A stretch of DNA of 64,000 bases, from assembly GCF_008764245.1 (NCBI RefSeq), contig NZ_VTQV01000014.1:1-64000 (forward strand). The letters run 5' to 3'. A program made the position numbers and the translations under genes. The DNA is from Bacillus subtilis (GTDB taxonomy: Bacteria; Bacillota; Bacilli; Bacillales; Bacillaceae_C). Under the pieces are notes generated by a model, which ran no database searches, was not told the origin of the DNA, and worked only from the letters and a program-made list of their open reading frames with translations. Positions within the stretch are counted from its first letter, which is position 1. Every line of letters begins with the position of its first letter. Positions 1-8,576 of the stretch are shown here, piece by piece.

Positions 1-341
1 AGAAAAACCAAGGGCTTATTTGGCCTGCCTTCTTTTTGTCCCCTTCGCCCTTGTTAGTCTGAAATCAAACCATTGGCGTGTTTGTCAAGAGCGATTGCGG
101 CGGCTTACCACCACATTTAGACCTTAGAGCTACTTTTAGGCTTTTGTTTTCATAGAATTTTTGACACTACCGATTATACTCTTATTTTACCATATTTTGT
201 GTTAAATGTTATTCAATTGTTGTATTTTGTTTAAAAATATTTCAATAATGTTACAAGCATTGATCGCTCTTCCTTAAGAAAGAGCTCAAGAATAAGGATG
301 CCCCAAAACGGTGATAACTGTTGTAGGGAGGTATTGCCAAA
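1..341. other. Intergenic region, possible minus-strand structured RNA
   Basis: No protein gene is visible. On the minus strand a TATAAT hexamer lies at about 165-175, but no good -35 box was found. Downstream of it in that direction are a GGTGG/CCGCC hairpin near 95-110 and a CAAGGGC/GCCCTTG pairing ending in a T-rich stretch at the window edge. This could be a structured leader or small RNA running out of the window. It does not match an RNA family I recognise. The last 30 bases carry the ribosome binding site of the next gene (GGGAGG, 326-331). Confidence 0.25.
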
Positions 342-995
342 ATGGTGTATGTAGAAGTTGCCATCGCGGTCCTTTTATTGGCTGCGTATATTCATTTTCA
401 ACGTGCTAAGCGGAGAAATAAATATGAATTGGATTTAATAAATCATCAATTACATTCAAGTGAAGAGGTAAAATGGACATTGGCCATGGGACTATATCTA
501 AGATTTAAGCATGAGGAAGAGATATCCTCCGAAGGTGACGAACAAGATGGGGAAGCTGGCCCTCATTATACTAAGAAATTTATTAAAGAGGACCCCCTCA
601 TTTTCGAAGACTTTGTGGCCGATATTTTTGAGAAAGCAAAGGGAGGAGAAACAGATGTCCTTCCGTCGAGACGAGATTTTGGGGTTGATTTTAAACATAA
701 AACAGAAGAAGGCTTATTTCTTGGTCAAGTGAAGTGTTGGAAGGACGATGTTGGTTTTGAACCAATTGCACTAATCCATTCAAATATGGTAAAAAAGCAA
801 GCCGTTGGCGGATATGTCATTACAACATCTGCCTTTACAGATGCTGCAAAGGAATATGCGGAAGACCTAGATATAGAATTAATTAACGGAAGAAGGTTAG
901 TTGAATTGTGGATGGAAGCATTGCAAAGCAACGAGGAAGAAATAAAAAAAGTACTCCCGAATCTATATCAGGCTGAAATGGAAGAAGGACCTTAA
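342..995 (+). CDS. Mrr-like restriction endonuclease, membrane-anchored
   Basis: 217 residues. Residues 3-19 form one hydrophobic helix, so the protein is probably anchored to the membrane with a cytoplasmic nuclease domain. Residues about 85-200 match the Mrr_cat endonuclease fold: a conserved E in EDFVADIF, the DFGVD motif carrying the catalytic Asp, and the QVK motif carrying the catalytic Lys, with a C-terminal GRRLVELW helix. This is the PD-(D/E)xK arrangement of type IV restriction and related nucleases. GGGAGG lies 10 bases before the ATG. The gene stands alone, with no methylase nearby and a terminator directly downstream. DNA targeting is inferred from the family; the substrate is unknown. 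Confidence 0.8.
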   Translation: MVYVEVAIAVLLLAAYIHFQRAKRRNKYELDLINHQLHSSEEVKWTLAMGLYLRFKHEEEISSEGDEQDGEAGPHYTKKFIKEDPLIFEDFVADIFEKAKGGETDVLPSRRDFGVDFKHKTEEGLFLGQVKCWKDDVGFEPIALIHSNMVKKQAVGGYVITTSAFTDAAKEYAEDLDIELINGRRLVELWMEALQSNEEEIKKVLPNLYQAEMEEGP

Positions 996-1013
996 TAGCC
1001 TCCGTATAAAGCT

Positions 1014-1045
1014 AGAAAAGAGTCCCTATTGAGAGACTCTTTTTA
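1014..1045 (+). terminator. Rho-independent terminator after the Mrr-like gene
   Basis: An AAAGAGTC/GACTCTTT stem with a seven-base loop runs into a T-tract. It lies 20 bases after the stop codon of the nuclease gene. Confidence 0.8.
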
Positions 1046-1051
1046 GTGCGT

Positions 1052-1374
1052 GTTCAAAAAGGAGGATAAAAAGGACCAAGTCGGCTAAAGGCGCTGACGT
1101 CCTGTCAGCAACGCCGACACTAGTACATCCTGTACGTCGAAAGTTCGAGGCGGCGCAGCCTTCGAGCAGCGGACTTGTACAGGATGTACTGACTTCTGCG
1201 TTGCCCACAGGACGTGGGCGAATTTAGCAGAAGATCATTATCCTGATACATGAGCACAAGGAAAGCTTCCCCGAAACCGCATCGCACGCCGGAAAAGTGG
1301 TTTTCTTTTCCAAGGAGCGGAGAAGCAAGCCAACGAAGAAATTCGCAGCGTCATTTTTACCGGACTTTTTGAAC
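1052..1374. repeat. MITE-like element, long copy, 10-bp terminal inverted repeats
   Basis: The element starts with GTTCAAAAAG and ends with CTTTTTGAAC, a perfect 10-bp terminal inverted repeat. A shorter relative at 28064-28208 shares both ends and the internal blocks beginning AAGTTCGAGGCGGCG and CGGAGAAGCAAGCC. This copy has extra internal palindromic sequence, including GTACATCCTGTAC near 1121 and its exact complement GTACAGGATGTAC near 1169, and a paired CGTCCTGT/ACAGGACG. It encodes no plausible protein, so a non-autonomous mobile or structural repeat is the likely nature. Confidence 0.65.
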
Positions 1375-1390
1375 ATCCTCTTTTTAAAAA

Positions 1391-1477
1391 TTATTCCTCG
1401 CCTGGAGAATTTAATTCTACAGTCATAATGGTCATAACTGTGGCTACTAATAATAAACCAATTGTTGCCATAAACAT
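1391..1477 (-). CDS. 28-residue membrane peptide at the end of the ba3 oxidase operon
   Basis: The peptide runs from MFMATIGLLLVA to NSPGEE with one hydrophobic helix at about residues 3-20 and a short acidic tail. An AGGAG ribosome binding site lies 9 bases before the ATG, and the gene begins 13 bases after the subunit I stop codon, so it is translated as the last gene of the oxidase operon. Very small hydrophobic subunits are common in ba3-type oxidases. I infer an accessory subunit, but I cannot match it to a named family. A longer overlapping frame from 1487 is probably not used because it would start within the ribosome binding site region. Confidence 0.5.
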   Translation of the reverse strand: MFMATIGLLLVATVMTIMTVELNSPGEE

Positions 1478-1490
1478 TTTTTCTCATCTC

Positions 1491-3143
1491 CTACCAAGTG
1501 ATTTGTCCTTTGGAGCCTGGAGGTGAGTGCTGAATCATCTCGGCAAGTGGGAAGGCGTACGCCATTACGATTAATAAAAGGGCAATGCCAATCCAAAGCC
1601 ACCAGTTCTCCAAAAATTTCGGTGTGTTAGCAGTATCACTTTCTGCCATCGGAAATTCAGTCATCTCGACAGGCTTTTTGGCGAGAGGCGCAAAAAACAT
1701 TAAGTTACAAACAATATAAACGAGTAACATAGCTGATAAGAATAAGATCGTTCCGCCAATCGCCATTGTGACATGATTGGAGAGAATGCCATCAAACCAC
1801 TGCATGGCTACTTGGTGACCGTTGTAACCAGCATAGGCTGTTCTTCTTGGTGCTCCAAACAATCCGAGAATATGCTGAGCAGTGGACATTAATAACATTC
1901 CGACAGACCAAGTAATAATTTGGATAAAAGCGAGCTTTTGAATAGACTTGGTTAGTTTGCGTCCCGTTAAATAAGGGATCAACCAAAATGTTATTCCCAT
2001 AAAGGTCATGGCAACCGGAGCTCCAACAGTGATATGGAAGTGTCCGACAATCCAAAGTGTATTATGAACAAGCTCATTTAATTGAAAGCTTGCATTAATA
2101 ATTCCACCAGCGCCCCCTGGGATAAAGAATAGCATGGCGATAAAGATGGACGTAAAACGGACATCCTTCCATGGCAACTTTGTGAACCATCCAAACAGAC
2201 CTGAGCCGCCTTTTTTCCTTCCTGATATTTCAAAGGTGGCAAAGATTGAGAATGCCGTCATGAGTGATGGAATAATCACCATAAATGTTAAAACAACTTG
2301 GAGAAACTTCCAAAAGCTCGAGATTCCCGGCTCTGTTAACTGGTGATGAAATCCAACTGGAAATGAAAATAGAATAAAAAGTACAAACGCTAAACGGGCT
2401 AAAGAATCACTGAATACTTTCGTTCCTAATAATTTCGGTACAATGACATACCACGCCATGTATGCAGGTAATAGCCAGAAATAGACGAGCGGATGGCCAA
2501 AATACCAAAACAACGAACGGCTGAGTTCTACATTAATTGTACCCACCCAGCCAAATGCCCAGGGAATATATTGAAATACAACGGTCGCAACGACCCCTAG
2601 ACAAGCGATAAGCCAAAGGATAATAGTTGTAATCGTCATAAAGGCGAATAATGGACTTAATTCTCCTTTATGTTTTCTTTTCCAAGCGCTATAGTGGCCA
2701 ATCAAAGCGAAAGAACTAATCCAAGTTCCAATGACCCAAAGAGCAAGCCCAATATAAAACCAACCACTTGCTTTTAATGGGGCATAGAAGGTATAAAGCA
2801 CGGAAGCTTTGCCTGAAATAATGAGTGCCGTCGTAAGGATGGTTCCGATCGTTGTTACAGCAAATCCTATCCATAGAGTACGACGAACCTTTGGTCCAAA
2901 GTTCCCTAATGACTTACTCATACCGGAAATAAGAAAAGCAAAAATAAAAAATGTTGTATAGATAAGTGCTAATAATACGCCGTGCGCTGTGAGAATTTGA
3001 TAATAATCTAGCCAAGTTGGCAAATCTAATGCATCATTACGAACGAAAACTTGTAAGAGACCACAAAATGTTCCAATGATAAAAGCGATATAAGCGACAA
3101 TAATGTTAGATAAAGCAAGTTTTCGATCTTGAATTCCGATCAT
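1491..3143 (-). CDS. b(o/a)3-type cytochrome c oxidase subunit I
   Basis: 550 residues with about 13 membrane helices. This is the heme-copper core subunit that reduces oxygen and pumps protons. Visible ligands are the low-spin heme His in TAHGV (about residue 54), the CuB His of the GHPLVYFW helix with its nearby Tyr, the FHHQ His pair, and the high-spin and low-spin heme His residues in VGHFH. The GHPLVY form instead of GHPEVY and the overall length point to the B-type (ba3) family, a high-affinity oxidase, rather than the caa3 type. The start overlaps the subunit II stop by 4 bases (ATGA), implying coupled translation. Confidence 0.93.
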   Translation of the reverse strand: MIGIQDRKLALSNIIVAYIAFIIGTFCGLLQVFVRNDALDLPTWLDYYQILTAHGVLLALIYTTFFIFAFLISGMSKSLGNFGPKVRRTLWIGFAVTTIGTILTTALIISGKASVLYTFYAPLKASGWFYIGLALWVIGTWISSFALIGHYSAWKRKHKGELSPLFAFMTITTIILWLIACLGVVATVVFQYIPWAFGWVGTINVELSRSLFWYFGHPLVYFWLLPAYMAWYVIVPKLLGTKVFSDSLARLAFVLFILFSFPVGFHHQLTEPGISSFWKFLQVVLTFMVIIPSLMTAFSIFATFEISGRKKGGSGLFGWFTKLPWKDVRFTSIFIAMLFFIPGGAGGIINASFQLNELVHNTLWIVGHFHITVGAPVAMTFMGITFWLIPYLTGRKLTKSIQKLAFIQIITWSVGMLLMSTAQHILGLFGAPRRTAYAGYNGHQVAMQWFDGILSNHVTMAIGGTILFLSAMLLVYIVCNLMFFAPLAKKPVEMTEFPMAESDTANTPKFLENWWLWIGIALLLIVMAYAFPLAEMIQHSPPGSKGQITW

Positions 3144-3613
3144 GGTTCATACACCTCAATCTCTGTCTGCATAAAATGATGTCCTGTTCCGCAATACTCA
3201 TTACAGATCACTAAATAATTTCCAGCTTTGTCAAAAGTGTAACTTTTATGTGTAATGCGTCCGGGCACCACCATCATATTGACTTTTGTTCCTTCAATCG
3301 TAAAACTATGAACAACATCCTTACTTGTTGAGGTGAAAATAATTTCCTTCCCGACAGGAACACTTATTTTAGCAGGGTTATAGCCAAAGGCTTGAGCCAC
3401 AATCACCACTTCATACGTATCCTTATCAATCTGTTTCACACCGGGTTCATTAAATGGAGCCGTTTCATCCACTATTTCAGGGTCGATGACATCCATTCCA
3501 CCTGCAGGCGTATGACCGTGTGCAAATGCGGTGACGCCGACAATGCTTAAAAAAACAATAAGCGAAAGGATACCAAAAATGAGCCAAACTTTTTCATACT
3601 TATGCAAATGCAT
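3140..3613 (-). CDS. Cytochrome c oxidase subunit II (CuA), ba3 type
   Basis: 157 residues. One N-terminal membrane helix (residues about 10-30) is followed by an extracellular cupredoxin domain. The CuA site is complete: the early His in DVVHSF and the cluster CNEYCGTGHHFM, giving Cys-x3-Cys-x3-His-x2-Met. It accepts electrons from cytochrome c and passes them to subunit I. The short length without a fused cytochrome c domain fits the ba3 family. It is the middle gene of the operon, 64 bases after the IIa gene and overlapping the subunit I start. Confidence 0.92.
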   Translation of the reverse strand: MHLHKYEKVWLIFGILSLIVFLSIVGVTAFAHGHTPAGGMDVIDPEIVDETAPFNEPGVKQIDKDTYEVVIVAQAFGYNPAKISVPVGKEIIFTSTSKDVVHSFTIEGTKVNMMVVPGRITHKSYTFDKAGNYLVICNEYCGTGHHFMQTEIEVYEP

Positions 3614-3677
3614 GATTACACCTACCTTTAATTCATTTTTAAGAAGTTCATTAACTTCAGGGAACTAGATTTTACCT

Positions 3678-3800
3678 TTATCTGGAAACATACAATCCAT
3701 AAACGGCAAACCACATCACACAAATAATAATTCCGACGACAAACACACTGATGAGTGTACCTTTTAAATCAGGTCCCGAATGGCTATTTTTTTTATTCAT
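3678..3800 (-). CDS. Cytochrome c oxidase subunit IIa (40 residues)
   Basis: The protein begins MNKKNSHSGPDLKG and ends YGLYVSR, with one membrane helix at about residues 14-35. A small single-helix protein directly before subunit II is the arrangement of the subunit 2A family of ba3 oxidases, where it supplies the helix that the short subunit II lacks. GGAGGT lies 8 bases before the ATG. It is the first gene of the operon, and the Fnr-box promoter lies directly upstream. Confidence 0.8.
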   Translation of the reverse strand: MNKKNSHSGPDLKGTLISVFVVGIIICVMWFAVYGLYVSR

Positions 3801-3823
3801 TTATCCTTACCTCCACTCATGAT

Positions 3824-3878
3824 CGTATAGTCTAAATGTAGTTGTAGAAGGTACGCTTAGTCTGTGAGAAAAGTCACA
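3824..3878 (-). promoter_or_regulatory. Fnr-type box and promoter of the ba3 oxidase operon
   Basis: A perfect TGTGA-GAAAAG-TCACA palindrome occupies 3863-3878. On the minus strand a TACATT hexamer at 3840-3835 could be the -10 box, which would put the palindrome centre about 41-42 bases before the transcription start. That is the position used by activating Fnr/Crp proteins. An alternative -10 (TATACG, 3829-3824) would put the centre near -52. The adjacent divergent-side neighbour gene encodes Fnr, which supports direct control by low oxygen. Confidence 0.7.
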
Positions 3879-3914
3879 AAACCCCGTTAGGAAGAGAGAT
3901 TTCAAGAAATAGAC

Positions 3915-3956
3915 AAAAAAAGTCCGGCAATCAAGAATTCTTGATTGTCGGACTAG
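3915..3956 (-). terminator. Rho-independent terminator of fnr
   Basis: A 17-bp stem at 3921-3954 with one mismatch (AGTCCGGCAATCAAG and its complement) is followed, in the minus direction, by a run of T. It lies about 40 bases after the fnr stop codon. Confidence 0.85.
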
Positions 3957-3995
3957 AATATTAAAAGCCTTTATAGAATTAATGCTGGATGGTAA

Positions 3996-4694
3996 TTAAA
4001 AAATATTACAAATCTCAAGCGGGCAATTTTCACAATGTATTTCTCGTTTTAAAAAAGAAAGATCATAAATCATCATGCGCCCATCGACCATCGCTAATAC
4101 ATTTTCCTTTTTTAACTCGTTTAACAAACGATTGACAACCTCACGCGTCATCCCGCAAAAGTTAGCGAGCTCTTGATTCGTCAGGGAGAGGTCAATTAGA
4201 ATGCCATCCTCCTGCTCAACGCCATAGCTATTTGTTAGGCGAATAAGAGTAGAGTATAACGCTCCTTTTTTTCCATGTAAAACTAAGTCCCGAAATTTAG
4301 ATTGATTTTGCTGGTTTTGTATATTCATTAATTTCAGCATTTCAATGCTCAAATGGGGTTGAAGAATAAGTTGTTCTTCCAAATCCTCTTTTGAAATGAT
4401 ATGAATGATCCCAGCTTCTAGCATCTTTGCATAGACCGTAAAGGGCGTGGGATCGCAGAAGAGTGGGACCTCGCAAATAAAATCCTCCGGTTTACAAATT
4501 CGAAAGGTTATCTCCCGTCCATCTGGTGTGACTTTGCCAATCTGAACCTTACCTGACTTTATGATAAAAAGAAAGTCAGCCTGATCTCCTTCTTGGAATA
4601 CATATTCTCCTTTTCCTAAATCTTTTTCTTGATGGACGATGGAATGGAGCATTTGGATTAATGAGGGAGAGCAAAGTTGTGCCGAACTTAACAT
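3996..4694 (-). CDS. fnr: Fnr-family oxygen-responsive transcriptional activator
   Basis: 232 residues from the chosen start. It has an N-terminal cyclic-nucleotide-type beta barrel, a dimer helix, and a C-terminal winged helix with the recognition segment MTREVVNRLLNEL. The extreme C-terminus carries Cys-x2-Cys-x4-Cys (CENCPLEIC), the cluster-binding cysteines of Bacillus Fnr, and FRDL contains an Asp at about the position of the fourth [4Fe-4S] ligand. The ATG at 4694 has GGTGG 8 bases upstream. A longer frame from 4748 is unlikely because its first codons coincide with a TATAAT promoter element. It probably activates the neighbouring ba3 oxidase operon through the perfect Fnr box at 3863-3878. 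Confidence 0.88.
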   Translation of the reverse strand: MLSSAQLCSPSLIQMLHSIVHQEKDLGKGEYVFQEGDQADFLFIIKSGKVQIGKVTPDGREITFRICKPEDFICEVPLFCDPTPFTVYAKMLEAGIIHIISKEDLEEQLILQPHLSIEMLKLMNIQNQQNQSKFRDLVLHGKKGALYSTLIRLTNSYGVEQEDGILIDLSLTNQELANFCGMTREVVNRLLNELKKENVLAMVDGRMMIYDLSFLKREIHCENCPLEICNIF

Positions 4695-4932
4695 GGTGAA
4701 CACCACCTTTGAATATTCGAAGTGAGTCATCTTTTCTTTATTATACACCTAGGACAAGCGACTTTATAGGAGTTTTCAAAAGTGGGGAGGGGAAGTGCAC
4801 TTCCTTGATAATTGTTTGCGTGATCATAAGAATTTTTAATTGGTTGAAACTCCGGTTGGGTGTGAATCGTGCCCGGAATTGGGGAAGTAGTTTATCATGC
4901 TAAGGTGAGAATGCTTTGCGTGGGATTGCACG

Positions 4933-4971
4933 ACAAAAAACTCTCCCCCTACATACGAGGGAAGAGAGTGT
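4933..4971 (-). terminator. Terminator of the aldo/keto reductase gene
   Basis: An ACTCTC/GAGAGT stem strengthened by CCCT/AGGG is followed in the minus direction by TTTTTT, directly after the reductase stop codon. Confidence 0.8.
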
Positions 4972-4976
4972 AAAAC

Positions 4977-5903
4977 TTATGGAACGATATGGCCAGCTGC
5001 TTTATAAAGGTCGTACCATTCTTTTCTTGTTAAGTTGATTTCAGAACCAGCACAGGCATCTTTTATCCGCTGCGGGGTAGTCGTTCCAAGGACAACTTGA
5101 ATATTAGCCGGATGGCGTGTAATCCAAGCGGATGCAATCGCCGTATTGGTGACACCATATTTTTCAGCTAATTCATCGATCACTTGATTTAATTTCGGGA
5201 ATTTTTCTAAATCCCCAAGAAAAGGCCCTTCAAAGAATCCTTGTTGATAAGGAGACCACGCTTGAATCGTGATATCTTTTAAACGACAATACTCTAAGAT
5301 GCTGCTGTCACGATTGATCGATTGATCGACAGGCATGTTCAAAGCAATACCAGAATCAATTAATGCCGCCTGAGCCACACTCAGCTGTAATTGGTTGACA
5401 ACTAATTTATGAGATACATATTTTTGTAGTAATTCTATTTGCATTGGGTTATGATTTGATACTCCAAAATAGCGGACCTTTCCACTATTATGTAATTCAT
5501 CAAAAGCTTCCGCCACTTCCTCGGGTTCCATTAGAGGATCAGGGCGATGGAGCAGTAAGAGATCTAAGTAATCGGTTTTCAGTCTTTTTAAGATTCCCTC
5601 TACAGATTTGATGATATGCTCTTTAGAAAAATCATAATAATTATCTTTCGTGTTAATGCCACATTTACTTTGTAAAATCATTTTATCTCTGATACTTGCG
5701 TTCATTTGGATGGCATCAGCGAAAAGGGATTCACATTCTCCCCCACCATAAATATCCGCATGATCGAAGAAATTAATACCTTCTTCCATAGCTGTGCGAA
5801 CCAAATGTTCAATCTCAACTTTAGTCAGTTCATTGATACGCATATTCCCCATCACAATGTTGGAAACGTTTAAGCTTGTGTTTTTAATTGGAAAGTATTT
5901 CAA
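4977..5903 (-). CDS. Aldo/keto reductase, YdhF-like
   Basis: 308 residues from a TTG start with a GGAGGAG site just upstream; the longer frame from 6005 has no ribosome binding site. It is a TIM-barrel NADPH-dependent oxidoreductase that reduces carbonyl compounds. The catalytic tetrad is visible: Asp and Tyr in FDHADIYG, Lys in LQSKCG, and His in LLLHRPD. The cofactor-binding end contains VVLGTTTPQRI. The length and the sequence FFDHADIYGGGECE resemble the YdhF subgroup. It stands alone with its own terminator, so its substrate cannot be deduced from context. Confidence 0.85.
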   Translation of the reverse strand: MKYFPIKNTSLNVSNIVMGNMRINELTKVEIEHLVRTAMEEGINFFDHADIYGGGECESLFADAIQMNASIRDKMILQSKCGINTKDNYYDFSKEHIIKSVEGILKRLKTDYLDLLLLHRPDPLMEPEEVAEAFDELHNSGKVRYFGVSNHNPMQIELLQKYVSHKLVVNQLQLSVAQAALIDSGIALNMPVDQSINRDSSILEYCRLKDITIQAWSPYQQGFFEGPFLGDLEKFPKLNQVIDELAEKYGVTNTAIASAWITRHPANIQVVLGTTTPQRIKDACAGSEINLTRKEWYDLYKAAGHIVP

Positions 5904-6005
5904 CTTTTCTCCTCCTCTACTTTTTCCCGCTTTAACGGGTAGTAATCTCCACTGATTGAAAAGTCTCCCCTTTTCCATAATCATACAATACCGATTAGGG
6001 TGCAA

Positions 6006-6627
6006 GCGGTCAATGTTTATGTTTTTAAATATCGGGTATTAAAAATAGTGTTCAAGTATTTGTTCGTATTATGAAGGATATGGTCGAACTTATGAGGAAC
6101 CTAACTAATGATATCGGCTCAATCCAAGTATTGGAGTATAATAGAGCGATAAGCCGTATTAAGGGAATTGTAGATCCTTCCGTAAAACTATATAATAAAA
6201 GACGATACTTTCATTAGATGTATCTTTGTTTGCGCCTGTTAAAAATATGAGGATAACTTGAGCTAAAATAAATATCTTTAATGATTGAGGGAAACAAGAT
6301 CATGTAAACGCTAGGATTTTTAGAACGCTATACTCCGTTCGTCCACTTCTATTAATGAAAATCCTTCAAGCTCATCCAACGTCGGGATAATAGACTGAAA
6401 TTCTGTTGAATTCCTTAAACAATGGTAAAAAATCAAGGAAAGAATGGTTTAACAATACTTGTGATTTACTTCACAATCAGTTGTTGCTTGCAGGAAACCG
6501 ATATTTCGCTTCTAAGCAGGGATGCAATATAATCATCGAAAGAAAATACTGAAAAATGAGATAATAGCATAAAGAGATGATTAATGTAGATTTTTAAGAG
6601 ATAAAAATATTATGGAGGTTTTATGGT
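6006..6627. other. Intergenic stretch with possible decayed coding remnants
   Basis: No complete gene. A 48-codon plus frame at 6071-6217 (MKDMVELMRNL to YNKRRYFH) and a minus frame ending at 6320 (to DELEGFSLIEVDERSIAF) look protein-like but have no ribosome binding site, and I do not recognise them. They may be remnants of lost genes. A TATAAT at 6528-6533 about 95 bases before the binding-protein gene may be its promoter; a clear -35 box was not found. Confidence 0.3.
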
Positions 6628-7536
6628 ATGAAAAGGTTGGTATCAATTTCGATGTTGAGCATTTTATTACTTATTTTGGCTGCTTGTGGCAATGGCGGAG
6701 GTGATAAAGCGGAAGCAGGAAAAATTGTTGTATCTGGAAAGGAATATACGGAGCAAATCATTATGACTCATATGTATGCTGAATTCCTGAAAGCGAATAC
6801 TGATTTAGATGTTGAAATAAAAGATGCTCTTGGAGGAGTCTTTGTCATTCAAGAAGCAATGAAAAAAGGCGATCTTGATCTATACGTTGAATATACGGGG
6901 ACTGGTTATTTAAATGTGTTGGATGAGGAATATAAAGCAGGCATGAGTCCAGATGAAGTATATGATGAAACGAAAAAAGGGTATGAGGAAGAGTTTAATG
7001 CAACCTGGTTGGAGCCACTAGGGTTTAATAACACTTATGCTTTGGCTGTAAGATCGGAGTTGGCTGAAGAGTTGGGACTTGAAACCTACTCTGATTTACA
7101 GGAACATGCCTCTGAATTAACTTTCGGGTCAGATCCCGAGTTTTTTGAAAGAGGAGATGGCTATGATGCATTGGTGGAAGAGTATGATTTAGAATTTGCA
7201 AAACAAGTTAATATTGATCCAGATTTAATGTATGTGGCAGCAAAAGACGCTGAAGTTGATGTTATTACCGCCTTTTCAACAGACGCAAGAATTACTCAAT
7301 ATAATTTAGTGATCTTAGAGGACGATAAGAGTTTCTTCCCTCCTTATTATGCTGCACCTGTTATTCGCCAAGCAGTGTTGGACGCTAATCCTGATCTAGA
7401 AGAAACATTAAATAAATTAGCCAATACCTTGGATGATGAGCGTATGCAGGAACTAAATGGTCAAGTTAATCTGGAGAATAAGGAACCAGAAGATGTAGCG
7501 GTTGAATTTTTAAAAGAAGAAGGATTGATCGATTAA
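6628..7536 (+). CDS. opuCC: Glycine betaine/choline-type binding lipoprotein, first copy
   Basis: 302 residues. The signal peptide ends in the lipobox LAAC, so the mature protein is lipid-anchored outside the membrane. The rest is an OpuAC-family substrate-binding domain. The segments SGKEYTEQIIMTH, EYTGTGYLN and FFPPYYAAPVIR are typical of binding proteins for quaternary ammonium solutes such as glycine betaine, choline or carnitine. GGAGG lies 10 bases before the ATG. It is the first gene of a four-gene operon with a second, very similar binding protein, an ATPase and a permease. OpuB and OpuC cannot be separated from sequence alone. Confidence 0.85.
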   Translation: MKRLVSISMLSILLLILAACGNGGGDKAEAGKIVVSGKEYTEQIIMTHMYAEFLKANTDLDVEIKDALGGVFVIQEAMKKGDLDLYVEYTGTGYLNVLDEEYKAGMSPDEVYDETKKGYEEEFNATWLEPLGFNNTYALAVRSELAEELGLETYSDLQEHASELTFGSDPEFFERGDGYDALVEEYDLEFAKQVNIDPDLMYVAAKDAEVDVITAFSTDARITQYNLVILEDDKSFFPPYYAAPVIRQAVLDANPDLEETLNKLANTLDDERMQELNGQVNLENKEPEDVAVEFLKEEGLID

Positions 7537-7612
7537 TTAAATAGTGTGAGTTGTGTACTAGTAAGTGCACGACTTTTTCAAAAATAGAAAAAACACCAGG
7601 AGGATTTATGAT

Positions 7613-8521
7613 ATGAAAAAGCTCGCAGCGATTTCGCTGATCAGTATTCTATTATTTATGTTGGCCGCTTGTGGTAATAGCGGCGGCGATCAGGCTAAAT
7701 CGGGAAAGATTGTTGTTACAGGGAAGGAATTTACTGAGCAGCTTATTATGACCCATGTATTGGCAGAATATCTTAAGGCCAATACAGATCTAGATGTGGA
7801 AGTAAAGGGAGCTTTGGGTGGGGTCTTTGTCATCCATGAAGCGATGAAACAGGGTGAAGTGGACCTATATGTGGAATACACAGGAACTGGTTATTTGAAT
7901 GTCTTAAATGAAGAATATGTGCCAGGTATGAGCCCAGATCAAATCTATGATGAAACGAAAAAGGGTTATGAGGACGAATTTAATATTACTTGGTTAGATT
8001 CACTGGGTTTTAATAATACGTATGCATTAGCCGTACGGAAGGAATTGGCAGAAGAATTAGGGATCAAGACGTTTTCTGATCTAGCGGAACACGCCTCTGA
8101 GCTATCTTTTGGAGCAGATCCAGAGTTTTTTGAAAGAGATGATGGCTATGACGCGTTCGTGGAGGAGTACGGTACTGATTTCGCAAAACAAGTAAATATT
8201 GATTCCGATTTAATGTATGAGCCGGCCAGGGACGGCGAAATTGATGTAATTGCTGGCACTTCTACAGATCCAAGGATTAAGCAGTATGATTTAATAATCT
8301 TAGAAGATGATAAAAACTTTTTCCCACCTTATTATGCGGCTCCGGTTATTCGCCAAGCGGTTCTGGATGCCAATCCAGGATTGGAAGATACATTAAACGA
8401 ATTAAGTGATGTTTTAGATGATGAGCGTATGCAGGAATTAAACGTTCAAGTCAATCTAGAGAATAAAGAGCCAGAAGATGTAGCGGTTGAATTTTTAAAA
8501 GAAGAAGGACTGATCGATTAA
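7613..8521 (+). CDS. opuCC: Glycine betaine/choline-type binding lipoprotein, second copy
   Basis: 302 residues from the ATG with AGGAGG just upstream; the longer frame from 7565 adds residues before the signal peptide. The signal peptide ends in LAAC. It is closely similar to the preceding protein along its whole length, including identical C-terminal segments, so it arose by tandem duplication. Differences cluster in the middle of the protein (for example EPARDGEIDVIAGTS against VAAKDAEVDVITAFS), a region likely to affect ligand choice. The pair may widen the range of osmolytes imported by one transporter. Confidence 0.83.
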   Translation: MKKLAAISLISILLFMLAACGNSGGDQAKSGKIVVTGKEFTEQLIMTHVLAEYLKANTDLDVEVKGALGGVFVIHEAMKQGEVDLYVEYTGTGYLNVLNEEYVPGMSPDQIYDETKKGYEDEFNITWLDSLGFNNTYALAVRKELAEELGIKTFSDLAEHASELSFGADPEFFERDDGYDAFVEEYGTDFAKQVNIDSDLMYEPARDGEIDVIAGTSTDPRIKQYDLIILEDDKNFFPPYYAAPVIRQAVLDANPGLEDTLNELSDVLDDERMQELNVQVNLENKEPEDVAVEFLKEEGLID

Positions 8522-8576
8522 TTAAATAATGCGAGTTAAGTACCGAAAATCGGTAGAACAGAAGAGGAGGACTCCT

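Noticed and set aside
1-180. 6S RNA, tmRNA or RNase P RNA on the minus strand
   Set aside because: No conserved core of these RNAs could be identified with confidence; left as an unassigned possible structured RNA.
1026-1208. 60-codon minus frame in the first intergenic repeat
   Set aside because: It lies within the MITE-like repeat and overlaps its palindromes; no ribosome binding site and no similarity to a family I know.
1224-1487. 87-codon minus frame beginning MRKNVYGNN
   Set aside because: It overlaps the better supported 28-codon frame (1391-1477), starts inside that gene's ribosome binding region and runs through the repeat.
3996-4748. Longer Fnr start at 4748
   Set aside because: The first codons contain a TATAAT promoter element; the ATG at 4694 has a well-placed GGTGG.
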